Below, piece by piece: positions 36,701 to 49,012 of a stretch of DNA of 64,000 nucleotides; the stretch's first letter is position 1; every line of letters starts with the position of its first letter. This stretch comes from Lagopus muta (lineage: Eukaryota > Chordata > Aves > Galliformes > Phasianidae). A model generated the notes under the pieces. It saw only the letters and a list, made by a program, of their open reading frames with translations. It was not told the origin of the DNA and made no database searches. The stretch lies in NCBI RefSeq assembly GCF_023343835.1, contig NC_064434.1, positions 17,031,505 through 17,095,504 of the forward strand, written 5' to 3'. Made by a program: the position numbers and the translations under genes.

Positions 36701-39700
36701 TAAGAATACATTTAAATAGAGTATGCATATTTACTACAACAAATCTTAAATATTTTCATGCATTTACTGAGAAAAATGGTTATACCTTTCCAATCATTTC
36801 TAAAAACTGTAGAAGTCTGAAAAACTTTTCCACAATATCCCAAAAGTCGGGTTTTTCCCAGCTGTAGGTGACATTCCATTTGCATGACAAAAAAATCAAT
36901 TGCTACCACCCAAGCAACTGTGAGAGCTGCCTTAATCAAAATGTTACTTTATAAAAATACTCGAATGTCACCTGGTTCAAATATTTGCCTTATCAAACAC
37001 TGGATACCAGGGTTATTTGCTAACAAGATAGTGGCTTAGTGTTAATGTGCAATGAGAAGACTTGATGTGAAAGCTGAGGCAACTCATGGACGCTCAGTTG
37101 CCTACATGCTTCAGTCAGCATGGCAGTGCCTGCCAGAAAAATGTGTATTGGCCCCCTCCAGTTTCACAGCAAACTACATGTGTCAGCTGTATGTCAAATC
37201 AAATACCTCCTGATGACTCGCCATTCTACATCACTCTCTGTGATCTGTTATGTGCTGTTTCACCACAGCACACACAAAAGTATTTTTCTGCAGCAGATAC
37301 CCTTAAAGAAATAAAGAAAAAATAATGTTGTAAATATGTAAATAATGTCATATCAATCTACTCTTAAGAAAGGAATGTAACAAATGATTATTTTTCAGGG
37401 AACGGATTTAAATAGGAATCTGGTAAATAGCGTGCAAGATCTGGTTTGAGTCACAATCTCTTCTCTTGTCCTTCCTTGTTTCTATTTCACAGTGAAGCAT
37501 TTGTTTCCAAATCTGGAAACATTTGTAAAGGATTTTGTAATCCACTCGTGTAATCCATTCAAATCAGCTTTCTCACTTTGTAAACTGTTCCGCACACTTC
37601 TACTGCCATCTTCTCTTCTGCAATGAACAACAAGTATCAAGAAAGAAGTGCAAATCTTTGTGAGGCAACGAATAGAATACTACCAAGGCATTTGCCTCTT
37701 AGCTCCAATAAATTCATTTTAGACAGTGACAAGGCAGTGGATCCTTATGTTAGAGTAGTATTCTGCTTCATGAACCTTTCTAAGAAGACTAAATGTGTGA
37801 GCTTCAGTCAGCTGAACCTGCCTCAGGAAGCTCAGACTGTGTCCGTGAGATTTGTGCACCATGGCTTTGAGAAGAGCTCCTCAGAAAATGGTAAAAATGC
37901 CATTCTGTTCTCACTCATTTTTCTCTGAAATTCACAGCACAGACTCGAAAGTAACGCTGAAGGGAGACTCCAAACATGATCTTACACTATCCTGAATGAA
38001 ATACCTAGTACTTACTCAAGGCTATGAAATTCAGACAGCTTTTCCACTGTGTCCAAAAGGGCTGACAGAGTTGTGCTGAAAATCTTTTTCATAATACTCT
38101 TGCCCTCTATAGCTGGTGCCTGACATGAGCTACCAGTCACCTCAATTTGCACTGTTAGAAGCCAAGAATCACCCTAATTCAGGTGGTTGCATGTCACAGT
38201 TTGACCAGTGACCCAGGAACATCTGTATTTCCTTGTACAGCCTAGAACATTTCCCAGTTCCTGGAAAATCGGACTGGTATACACAAAGCAGCAACTGCGA
38301 TAGCAAGGTACCATCTATTGATGGTAGCCCTGTCCAGCAGTGTCCTTTGAGTTACCTCTGCAGCCACATAAATACCAGCAATAAAGGCAAAAATGCACTG
38401 GGTTTTGAGAGATAGTCACAACAGGCTGACATCTGCTGGCTGTAATTTCAATGGCATTGAAATCCCAGCACCAACTCCATCATGTGACAGAGAACATACA
38501 TTGGCTATTTATGTTATATTTATATTTATGTACAAGACACTTGCATAACATACAGAGTTCTTCAAGGAAAGGTAAAACGCCTACTTTTCTAAACAATTTT
38601 TTATATGTTTATAAAAAAGCTCCCAAAGTAATTCTAGCTTCATAAGATCACATAATTGGCTTTATATTTTCTCATTATCCAGTAACTAGTGATTTTTTTT
38701 AAAAGACACTAACAATTTAAAGGAACTATAAAGCACAGAATGAGTATAGAAATAGGTATCTTGACAGAAATATGCAACTCCTCTAGCACTTGAACTGATT
38801 AATTGGCAATAAACTATCTAACAAAAACATGCTGTGTCCAATATTATAAAAAACATTCTATGCAGAAATATAAGTAGGGAAAATTGAAAAAGTTTTTCCT
38901 AGAGGGCAGCAAATATGCATATTAAAAGATTTTTTAATAGTCTGCTTTTATTTTTATTGATTTATTATTATGCTCAAATACTTCAGTATTATCTACATTC
39001 CTGTGGTAAGTAAAAATATGCAGTATGTTATGTAACTGATTAAGCCCATTAAAATATTACAGAATAGTACTATCTTAGTACATTAGTTTCAAAAGGTTAG
39101 TTGCACTAATAGTGCTTTGACTTTGATTTTTTTGTTAATGCCTCCCCAACGACCCATTCACAAAATACATTGAGCCATAATCCTAATGAAAAACCCTGCA
39201 AACAATGGGAACACATATCTGATTTAATTCATGAATATTGCAACTATTGCAAAAGATAAAATGAAGACCTTACCTTATGCCTTTACAATATTTTTACGAT
39301 ATTTATTACTGCTATTACTCACTGATGGGTTACTATTATTCAGTGATAGTTAACATGATTTAAGATAACTTCCATTCTTAACAGCATGTCCTAAAAGTAC
39401 CATGATTTCTGTTAATATCTTAAATAATACTTAGCCATTATCCTTCTGTTAAATGAAGAGCTTAAGTTAGTAAAGAATTGGTTTGAATTTTACTTTTAAA
39501 AACAATGTATAAAGTAGACATCTTGATACCTAACATGAATACAGCTTTTAGAAAGCAGGAAAATGTTAAGATCATTTGTGAAAATGGAAGCAAATCTTTT
39601 GAAATGCTGAATCTTGTTCTGATTATGCAACATTTACTTAATTAAGCATACAGTTAACCTTGCCAAATTACAATATGCATAATTTAATTTTGTCTTCCTG

Positions 39701-40611
39701 AATTTTGCCTGTAATTTCAGAGCCTGCAGTAGTTTAATGATACTATACTTTAGGCTGATTTTCCCAGTGGGTGACTTCAAGGACGTAAGAGATAGTTTCC
39801 ACAGAGGTGAAAATATTATCTATCTCCAAGGAGCAGGAAGGTTCATATGCAAAGTCTGTTTTGAGGCCTTGTTCAATAAAACACATTGGAAACTTTAAAG
39901 CAGTACTAAAGCAATGTGAGAAAGGTGAGGAATATTACTGGGATTAATTTCTCCTTCTTATTGCTTTTATTTAATATCAGTGGAGGATAATTATAATAGA
40001 TACCTAATGTGATGTATTATGGCTTATTCTCATGGACAGACAGCAACGTGAGGCTTCAGATCCTGCATTTCTTGCATTTATTCCCATATAAGACATTTGT
40101 TTTTCTTTATACAAAGAGCTGCTTGTTTTCATACATGTAGTAAGATGTTCTTTCTGCCAGCCCACTCTTTTCATTTCCCCCATCTATGCCTCCTGCATGG
40201 GTTGTATGGTGCCATGCCTCTCTATTACTCCATTTTCCCTTGTGCCAGAGGCAACTGCCTGGAAACTCCCCTGATGTAGTGCACATAGCCAAAGAGCAGT
40301 AATAAACAGGCAGTGAGGCTGTTGTGCATCCCAAGGACTGCACATTCCGCTGCAGCAGCACACAGGCCATGGATATAATCCCTCTTTGTCATATGACTAT
40401 GTGATGTGCTGCTAGCTCAGCCTCAACCACTGGGAAGCTGATAACTTGACAGTCTCATAAAAAGCATAGTGCTTTTGTGGATATTTATGGTTTTACTGAT
40501 TTTATCATTCATTATGCATTCCAGCTTTGTATATTTTAATGACACAGGTTGACCACAAGAGCCAAGGCAAAGACCTACTATTTTCCTCAGTTAGGCAGTC
40601 AGTGAAATCTC
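33761..40611. other. Non-coding stretch
   Basis: No exon or RNA gene is seen. There is a 21-bp-period duplication at 34065-34105, a palindrome-bearing AT tract at 35051-35093 and a T-run at 35527-35542. The largest open frame is 37623-37928 (plus, 101 codons), which resembles nothing I know. Frames at 35367-35648 and 37086-37325 are likewise unrecognised. Confidence 0.55.
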
Positions 40612-40695
40612 TCGAACTCAGCAGCTCTGGACAACATTTTCCAGTGCCTCACCAACGTCAGCATGCAGAAGTTTTTTGCCACCTTGAACTAAATG
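40612..40695 (-). mobile_element. Probable CR1 internal fragment
   Basis: Plus-strand ctctggacaacattttccag followed by tgcctcaccaacgtcagcat lines up with the complement of the conserved [16 protein letters not shown] part of CR1 ORF2 (ctctgggcaacctgttccag type). Only about 80 bp are recognisable and the 3' terminal repeats are absent. Confidence 0.45.
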
Positions 40696-42310
40696 GGTAC
40701 ATCTGCTGTTCACAGTTTTCCACATGAATCTGTGAATGGATGCAACTGAAATAACAGCAAAAGCTGACTAACATAAGAAAAATACTGAAAGCATTTCTAC
40801 TGAAGGACTCTGAGAATCTGTCTTTTGGTCAATTCCACAGAAAACAAACAAAGTCAGTGGTGTTTGACGCTCAGCTGGAAGGAAGGAAGGGAAGAAAGAC
40901 ACCAAGTCTCTCTGAAGATTGCCAGGAGCCTCGTGGCACAGCATAGGTAGCAAAGCTCAAATCAAGAACCAACACTAAGAGCCAAGTTGAAGACAGCTCC
41001 AGAACTGACTTCATTGGAAAAACCCTCAAATATATGCAAAAAGGAATCAGATGAATCAGGTGAAGTGGCCTAAATCTTTCTAGAGCATGGTGGAAAACTA
41101 ATAGCCAAGCACATATGGAGTGTAATCTCTCACAGCTTTTTATATACATGCAGTATTACAAACTCACTTCACAATAAATATAAAGGCAGAAAAATCCACC
41201 AGTCAGCTGAAACAATAAACTATGTCTGTTTGTGTAAATGCACTTCCTGGGCATTTTTAATACTTACATCTCAGGCGCAGACAGAATTTTCTGAATTCCC
41301 AGAAAGTGCTTCAAGGCAATTCTATCTATCAGCTCTTAGAAGTAGGAAATGCTGCTTACAACTTATTTTGCTTTCTCCTTTTTATTTGCTTCTTCATGTC
41401 ATAAAATCAATATTCATTACTGCTGTGTAATAGGAGTTAAGTTTTTCACTGCTTCCTCTTTCCAGCATTAACTTGTTTCAAATACAAATTAAATGCTATT
41501 GAGTCAAATTGTCCTTTCAAATTTGCTATAAGGCAATTTGCTGTTCTCTGAAATACAGAACAAAAATAGAAACAAGGTTTGCATCTTGCAGAAAGCTGAA
41601 AAAAGTCTATTTCAGTCAGAGTATCATGTGCTGAGAGTTCCTGTGTTTAATAGCAGCTCTTGCCAAATCACAACAGCATCTTAAAAGCAGCCTTCCCACT
41701 CTTCCTTAGCAGGATGTATTTCCCATTAATTCAGAATAATCTGTATGGGAACCACAACACTGCCAAGAGGAAATAGTAGAAAATGACACAGTGGAGCAAT
41801 ATGTTGTGATTTCATATTAATAAATCTTTGTCCACTTGCTTTTTTTGCATATGACCTGGTTAAAGACAAATGCATCAAAAATAAGTTGTAGGGAGCTGAT
41901 AGAGTCCTCTCCTAATAATAAAAAGAAAAAAAGAAAGAAAAAAAAAGAAAAAGAAAAAGAAAACTGGTCATTTTTCCTCCAGTATGAACAGCAAATTTAA
42001 CTTTTATAGCCTAGATGCAATTACATTCCAGTCAAAGGACATATTAAAAGTCCAGCAAAAATCCTTTCCTTTTAAATTTTGACACTCATCAAACTGTAAA
42101 GATGTAAATTACTACTAGTTAGACAATGTTTGAAATTCTTAAGATTATTTTTCTGAAATACTGATGGTTTGTAATTTAATTTCTTTTCTTGCCAAAAATG
42201 TTTTTCATTTTTTAGTTGAAATTGCTCACATTAGTGATTAAGCAGATGCTCAAATAAATAACTAAAGTTACTACTAATGTATACAATATTTGTCCAAATA
42301 TGTTTGTTTC
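40696..42310. other. Non-coding stretch
   Basis: No gene is seen. An A-rich tract with G interruptions lies at 41915-41963. Open frames at 40768-41149 (minus) are under 95 codons and unrecognised. Confidence 0.55.
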
Positions 42311-43143
42311 AGAAAATCAGAGAATCATAGAATGACATGGGTTGGAAGGGACCTCAAAGATCATCTATCTGCAGCAGGGTTACCAACAACTAAATCAGGC
42401 ACCAGATCAGGCTGCCCAGGTCCTCATCCAGTCTGACCTTGAATGCTTACAGTGATGGGGCATCCACAACTTCTCTGGGCAACATGTTCGAGCACCTCAG
42501 CACATTCTGAGTGAATAACTTCCCCCTGACATCTAATTTAAATCTCCCCTCCTTCATCTTAAAACCATTTTTCTATCACTATCAACCTATGTAAAAATTT
42601 GATGTTCTTCCTGCTTATTATTTCCCTTTATGTTTGGAAGACCATAGTAAGGTTTCCCCAGAGCCTTCTCTTCTCAAAACTGAACAAGCCCACCTCCCTT
42701 AGCCTATCTTCGTAGAAGAGGTGTTCCAGCCTTTTTAGTCGTGGTCATACCCCTTCTCTGGACCCCGTCCAAGAGCTCTACATATCTCTAATATGGGGGA
42801 GTCCAGGCCTGGATGCAGTACTCCAGCTAGTACATCAGGAGAACAGGGTAGAGGGAGGCAATAACCTTCCTTTCCCTAGTGGCCACCCCTCTTCTGATGC
42901 AGCCCAGAATATGTTTGTTGGCCTTCCAGTCTGCAAGTGCTCACTGTTGGCCCATGTTAAGTTTTTGATTGACTTGGATTCCTATGTTCCAATTATGCAC
43001 CATGCTCCAGTAGTGTGAATCATCCCACCACATCTCTGTGATCACAATTAGGTCATAGTTTTCTAATTGCACCATGGATTCCAACTCCTGCTGTCTATTA
43101 CCCTGGCTGCATGTGTTGGTATAAAGGCTGTTCAGGCAGGCTA
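42311..43143 (-). mobile_element. Chimeric CR1: endonuclease start joined to RT C-terminus
   Basis: On the minus strand, 43143 down to about 42985 encodes the start of the CR1 endonuclease: CLNSLYTNTCSQGNRQQELE, then NYDLIVITEMWWDDSHYWS, which holds the N-terminal Asn motif and the catalytic I-T-E of this nuclease family. Without a break in frame it then reads GIQVNQKLNMGQQ, which corresponds to the [11 protein letters not shown] block of the RT C-terminus, followed by a stop. The rest is ordinary CR1 C-terminus and 3' UTR, ending in aaatcagagaatcatagaat at 42314-42333. Most of the endonuclease and the RT palm are missing. The copy is diverged, with several stops. Confidence 0.85.
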
Positions 43144-45979
43144 TTGGGGTTTTGGTGAAAAATAATTTTTCCTATTTCTTATAAGCTTCCAAATGTTGCT
43201 TTACGCATACTAATGGATGTATATATACACAAATTTACATGCATTTGAAGATGGACTGTTATTATAAACAAGCAATTAGATATCAAAGGTGTTATTACTT
43301 TCTCCCTAAATCTTTAATGACTGACTTGAGACCATCAACTCATGCTTTCTAGACAGATGGCAACTACAGACATTCTTGGGATGAAACAGAGCACTGATGT
43401 AAGGGATAATGAATATGTGAAAAGAATGATACTGGTGCCAAGAAAATTCATAAGATACCATTCTAGAACTGTTTATTGAGGGAAAATAAAGTATTTTCAA
43501 TCTTACCAAAATCTCAGATGAGGTAGCCAAAAGAGTTTGTACCTCATTTTAGTCTGGCAGTGAGTTTTTTGCTCATCCTACTTCTGAAACCAGCACAAGC
43601 AGTGAATATTATAGATGATTATAGTAACATGCTCCTTTTTGAAGACAAAGGTTCCTCATCTTATAATTCATTGGCTTTAGAGGCTGCTTCATATGCAGTG
43701 AATTGTAAGACTGGAGCTGCAGACTGGAAATGTGTGTGTTCGAGGGCTGATGTTCAACAGAATGGCTTTGCGTTACCTAGCCTTATGTACGCATTGGTTA
43801 GCTTTTCTTTTTAACTTCCTACTTAGTCTCTATTTGTACTGTCAAATACTCTGGGTCTGTGAACACATTTTATACTGTTATCCTCTGGAAGTTCCCTTAC
43901 ACTCCGTTATATAAAATCACTATCCCTGCTGTAAACCAGGATGAAGTCTAACATGTTCAACTTTAAAGCAAACAGGGAGATAAGCCTTAGGCCTAGGAAA
44001 TTCAAGCACTTAAAATAAAGGTTAATTTACTGCCAGAAAAACTTAATTCTGAGTAATTTATTTTGGATTAATGCATGCCTGGAGGCTAAGCCCAGAGCTA
44101 AGAGTGGCACAACTTCCAAAGCTCAACTCTTCCTTGTTTTTATCTCACTCCAGGGAGTCAGTAGGTTACTACTTGAACTTCAAAGGCTGAAAGTCATCCT
44201 ATCCCCTTAGGTCAGTGTACATGGGGCCTATGGGTGGGAACAAGGCATAATTCTTCTCTGCCTTTTCAAAACCAACTTGACTCTAGTAGGAAACACCTTG
44301 AGAGCTTCAGGCTTCAAAAAAAGGTACTATCCAAACAGCTGGCTGTAGAATCCAGTAGCAAAGAAGCCCTCAGGTTATTTCATTTTTCTTACTGCCAGAA
44401 TAGTAATAGCACACCAGCATACGCTGGTCCAGCTGAGTGGTCAGTATACACTTAGTAGGTACAATCAAATACCAATAGCATGATTGGAAAAATAACATCA
44501 TGATTGGTGTAGTTCTGTATCTTCAAAGCATTTTTTTGTTGTTCACTAATGACAAAAGGGATAATAGCTTCCAAAGATAAAAGTTAATATAATTATTAAT
44601 GCCCAGGTTAGTTTGAAGATTAATTTTAAATCTTAACTAATATATGTTTATATTTTCAATTCTTTAACTTACATTTTAGAATCTTTTCAGGATTTCAAGG
44701 AAATTGATGGAAAAGGACGTAGTGATACTAAGACCTTATCCAATACATTTCTGACCTTGCTTACATTGCCACGGTTGACCTTCAAACATCTTTTATCACA
44801 TTATACCCATAAGTTTGTTTTAATATCTTTACTTGATTCTAATTACCTGGATCATTCTATACTGTTCCCTACAGGGAAATATACTGCTGAAATTTGGGTT
44901 TTTAAATACTAATTAAAAAATTCATTAGTGTGCAAATTAATTTCCACTCTTTGTATTTTCCTCTCCCTCTTGATAGCCATCAGAATCAGAGAGCAATCTA
45001 GTTGATGCCATACATGAATTATACTAGTAGGATTCCTTTATCCACCCGTGGTGTAGAGAAATAAACTTTGTTATGCCCAATCCCAATGCAAAGCCATCTA
45101 AACTGTAAATCTAATGGGTTTGAATATAAGCATAATTTCTTTGTGTTGTATAAACAGTTTATCTGTTTTCATGACATTTCATTATTTACTTAGTTTGTGG
45201 AAAAATATTTAAAACATCCTTCATAAAAATGTTCTTGTGCAATATACCAAAGACTAGGTTGAAAAATTTTATTTGTTGCGATAAGTCATATACAAATGTA
45301 ATGCAAATATGTGAAACTACTCTCAGTTTCTTACTTAAGGACAATATTCATTCAAATCTTGCCTGACTTGTAAGTTTGTGTGTAGACCAGTAGTGGCTTT
45401 TTGTACTCTTAATTTTTGTACCCATAGTAAAGCTAGAGTTTCATGACTGAACTAACCAGGTTTTAATGACAAAGGATTCAGATTTGTAATGAAAGAAGTC
45501 AGGTATGGCATGGTTGCTGTAAAAGTGAGATCCCAAGAGAGCTATTTTCTAAAATCACATAGAACTACTCCAACAATACAGTTGGAGTATCCATACTCGT
45601 CAAGCCTTGGAAGTACCAGTATGCCCTATTGGTTAATGAGGAACACCTATTCACATGACATCTATTTTCTCCTGGCTCTTCCTGTGCATAATTTAGGTAT
45701 ATCTTTGCCACGGACAACTTTTTCAACTTCTGGCTTAACATCCCTAGACTGCTATATGAGTCATATTAAGAATTTAAAGACATATTTTGCATTTTTGGTT
45801 CAGGGCAACCTAGATGAAGAGCTATATAGAAATCAGAATGTTATGCATGGCAATGGTAAATCTCAGCACACCAAAGTTTTTTTTATATAACTCTATATCC
45901 TCTTATAGTTTGTACATCACCTCTTCAGAACAGTTAAAAGTAAATATATCTGAAATGCTTCTATTAATTCAGAATCATT
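43144..45979. other. Non-coding stretch with two unexplained open frames
   Basis: No known gene. The frame 43560-43814 (plus, 84 codons) begins with a hydrophobic stretch like a signal peptide (MSFLLILLLKPAQA) but shows no domain. The frame 45489-45890 (plus, 133 codons) is the longest outside repeats and also has no recognisable domain. Neither has an obvious promoter or splice context, and both are probably chance frames. Confidence 0.5.
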
Positions 45980-46470
45980 CTTGAGCACCTCAGTACAGAA
46001 AGAACATCGAGGTGCTGGAGCAGTTCCAAAGAAAGACAACAAGGCTTGTGAAGGGCTTGGAGAATATGGCCTATGAGGAGAAACTGAAGGAATGGGGCTG
46101 TTTAGTCCAGGGAAGAGAAGGCTGAGGGAAGACCTTATTGCTCTCTTCAAATACCTGAAAAGGGCTTACAGCAAGAGCAGGGCTGGTCTCGTCTCACTGG
46201 TAACAGGATGAGGGGAAATGGCCTCAAGTTGCACCAGGGGTGTTTAGGTTGGATATCAGGGAAAACTTTTTTACAGAAAGGGTTGTTAAGCACTGGAATA
46301 GGCTCCCCAGGGAGGTGGTTGATCCCTGGATGCGTTTAAAAACCGTTTGGATGCGGTGCTCAGGGACATGATTTAGTGGAGGGCTGTCAGAGTTAGGGTA
46401 GTATGGTTAGGTCGTGTTTGGACTTGATCTTTAAGGTCTTTTCCAACCTGAGCAGTTCTATGATTCTATG
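45980..46470 (+). mobile_element. CR1 LINE, 5'-truncated 3' end
   Basis: This is a plus-strand copy. It starts in cctcagtacagaaagaacat, then carries the [13 protein letters not shown], [23 protein letters not shown] and [14 protein letters not shown] coding segments in broken frames. Next comes caggctgaggtcgtgtttgg-type 3' UTR, ending in gcagttctatgattctatg at 46451-46470. It belongs to the same subfamily as the minus-strand copy at 6381-6900, and the two form an inverted pair about 39 kb apart. Confidence 0.93.
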
Positions 46471-47522
46471 AAACCCTTTCTTAAAATGGCTGCAATATGA
46501 TAATTGTATTTATTTGATCTCAAATTTAGAAATATCAAGAGCATTAGTTGCTTCTAAAAACCCACAGATACATATGTATAATACACATACAGTAGTGTAT
46601 AAATATTCTCTGGTACATACAAATGTAATATCATATGCTTAATTGATTCTCTCTAACAAATAAATCAGCGATTTTTTATTCCAATACATACAAATCAGAA
46701 GCACACAAGGAAACTAACTGCAATCTGAGCCTGCACCCTCTTCTTGGCAAATTTAAAAAGTTACAGTTTAATCGGCATCCTGCTTCTTTGACATTCTTTC
46801 CTCTGCTGCCTCTAAATACCAGAAAAAATTTAACTGTGAGAGCAGGTCTGCATTCATTCGTATCAGGTAGTATTCCTACTATCACAGACAAGATATACTA
46901 TCTTTACCTATGCTGAACAGAAACTGGTGTGGCTCAGTAATGAATGTATGCAATTCTAAAGAGATTATTTCAGCTGGTTGTTATCTAGTTGGGTCAGAGT
47001 TTAGATAGGGAGGCACAAAAGTCAAAAGTGACAAACAGCATAGGTGGCCTGTGGATAAAAAGGTTCATTCTTCTGTGCAATCAATCACCTTCAGGGACAG
47101 AGAGTTTGCTTCATAAGCAAAGAAAACAAATTCATGTATGACTGAGAGGGTGAAACCAGCTTTGAAGAGACATGATTACATTTGACTGAGCAGTGGCACA
47201 CCAGTTTCATCGTAAACATCCAGCTTAGATTGCACCACATAAATATACACGCAGGGGACTAACTTCCCTTAATTTTCAATTGGAGTATTTTCATTTTCAA
47301 TGAAAAATCCTATTTGCAGCTTTTTTGGGGGGGCAAAGGGTAGAAGGGGGGGGGGATGAGGAGGGGTGTCATATTCACATATCTGATATTGAGACTAACA
47401 TTCACATCTTATTATTTTGCAGTCGAACTTGTACTCAGGCCCTATGCTTGCACTGACAAATGTGTAAAAAACTAAGCCTCTGTGTTTTCCACTAGATTGG
47501 TCAGAGACATCTATCACAAATT
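46471..47522. other. Non-coding stretch
   Basis: No gene is seen. It contains the G-rich tract at 47327-47366. The minus-strand frame 46676-46891 has no recognised domain. Confidence 0.55.
47327..47366 (+). repeat. G-rich tract with G-quadruplex pattern
   Basis: Four G-runs of 7, 3, 10 and 4 bases are separated by loops caaa, tagaa and atgagga. This meets the standard four-run G-quadruplex pattern on the plus strand. It lies about 160 bp from the 3' end of a CR1. Confidence 0.85.
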
Positions 47523-47914
47523 CACAGAAATCACAGAATGGCTGAAGTGAGCAGAAACCTCTTGGTCTATCTGGCACAGCCTCTGCTCTAGCAGGAACAC
47601 CCAGAGCAGGGTCCCAGTACCATGTCCAGGCAGATTTTGAAGATGTCCAAGAAGGAGAATCCACAGCATCTGGACAGCCTGTGTCAGCACTCTGTATCTC
47701 ACGCTGCACAGAAGCACTTCCTGGTGAATACAGGAGATGGGATCTCCTGCATTCCAGTTCATGCCCATTGCCTTTTGCCTTGGCACTGGAAATCACTGAA
47801 AGGAGCCTGGCTTCATCTCCTTTGTACCTATCCTTCAGGTATTTATAGATATTGATGAGATTTCCCTGAGTTTTCTTTACTCTAGGCTAATCAGTCCATT
47901 ATATAGAACTCTCA
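47523..47914 (-). mobile_element. Old CR1 3' end
   Basis: The 3' end is cacagaaatcacagaatggc at 47523. The body runs through gtccaggcagattttgaaga and gacagcctgtgtcagcactc on the plus strand, the complement of the old-subfamily CR1 C-terminal coding sequence. It ends against the next CR1 at about 47914. It is of the same old tail type as 32960-33350. Confidence 0.85.
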
Positions 47915-49012
47915 TAGAAGAAATCATAGAATCCTAGAATGGTTTGGGTTGAAAGGGACTTTTAAGATCATCTAGTTCTACCTCCCTTGCTATAGGCAGG
48001 GACACTTCCCACTAGATCAGGCTGCTCACAGCCCCATCCATTCTGGCCTTGAATGCCTTCAGGGTGGGAGCATCCACATCTCAGGGCAAACTGTTCCAGT
48101 ATCTCACTGCCAGCATAGTACAGAATTTCTTTCTAATATCTAGTCTAAATCTACCCTCTTCCAGTTTGAAACTATTTCCCTTCATCCTGTCACTACCTGT
48201 CCTTATAAAAGTCCCTCCCCAGCTTTCCTGTAGGCCCCCTTCAGGTACTGGAAGACTGCTTTAAGATTGTCCTTGAGCCTTCTCCATGCAGAAGAGCTTG
48301 AACTCTCTCAGTCTGCCTTCACAGGGGAGGTGTTCCAGCCCTCTGATCTCCTTTGTGGCCCTCCTCTGGACCTGCTCCAACTCCATGTTCTTGTGTTGGG
48401 GGCCCCAGAACTGTACACAATAATCCAGGTGGGGTCTCACAAGAGCAGAGTAGTGGGGCAAGATTACATTTCTTGACCTGCTAGTCACACTTCTCTTGAT
48501 GCAACCTAGGATATGGTTGGCTTTCTGGGCTGCAAGTGGACGATGCCAGATTATATTGAGTTTCATGTTGAGTCTTTCATCAACCAACATTTCCAAATCC
48601 TTCTCCTCAGGTCTGCTCTCAAGCCATTCTCCACCCAACCTGTATCTGTGCTTGGGATTGCCCCAACCCAGATGCAGGACCTTGCAATTGGCCTTACTGA
48701 ACTTCATGAGGTTGGCATGGGCCCACCCCTCAAGCCTGTCCAGATCCCTCTAGCGTGTCAACTGCACCACACAGTATGGTGTCACATGCAAACTTGCTGA
48801 GGGTGCATTTGATCCCACTGTTACCTACAAAGATGTTATATAGCACCAGTCCAAGCACTGATTCCTGAAGAGTGCCTCTTCTCACTGGTGTCCACTTGGA
48901 CATGGAGTTGTTGACTACAACTCTCTAAGTGCAAACAGCCAGGCAATTCCTATGAGTGGTCCATCCATCAAATCCATTTTTGTTGTGCTGGACAGCATCA
49001 AACAATGCTCCG
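47915..49012 (-). mobile_element. CR1 LINE, 3' portion with RT C-terminus
   Basis: The 3' end is aaatcatagaatcctagaat at 47921-47940. The minus-strand frame 48261-48707 (148 codons) encodes the RT C-terminal region: FSKANCKVLHLGWGNPKHRY, then EEKDLEMLVDERLNMKLN, then ALVRPHLDYCVQFWGPQHK and LEQVQRRATKEIRGLEHL. The 5' end near 49012 lies at the complement of the KAFDT-like block. The catalytic FADD part was not seen intact. It lies head-to-tail, directly behind the older CR1 at 47523-47914, and both are on the minus strand. Confidence 0.94.

Noticed and set aside
47395..47796. 133-codon minus-strand frame
   Set aside because: It overlaps the old CR1 3' end and the flanking DNA; the composition is that of repeat sequence.
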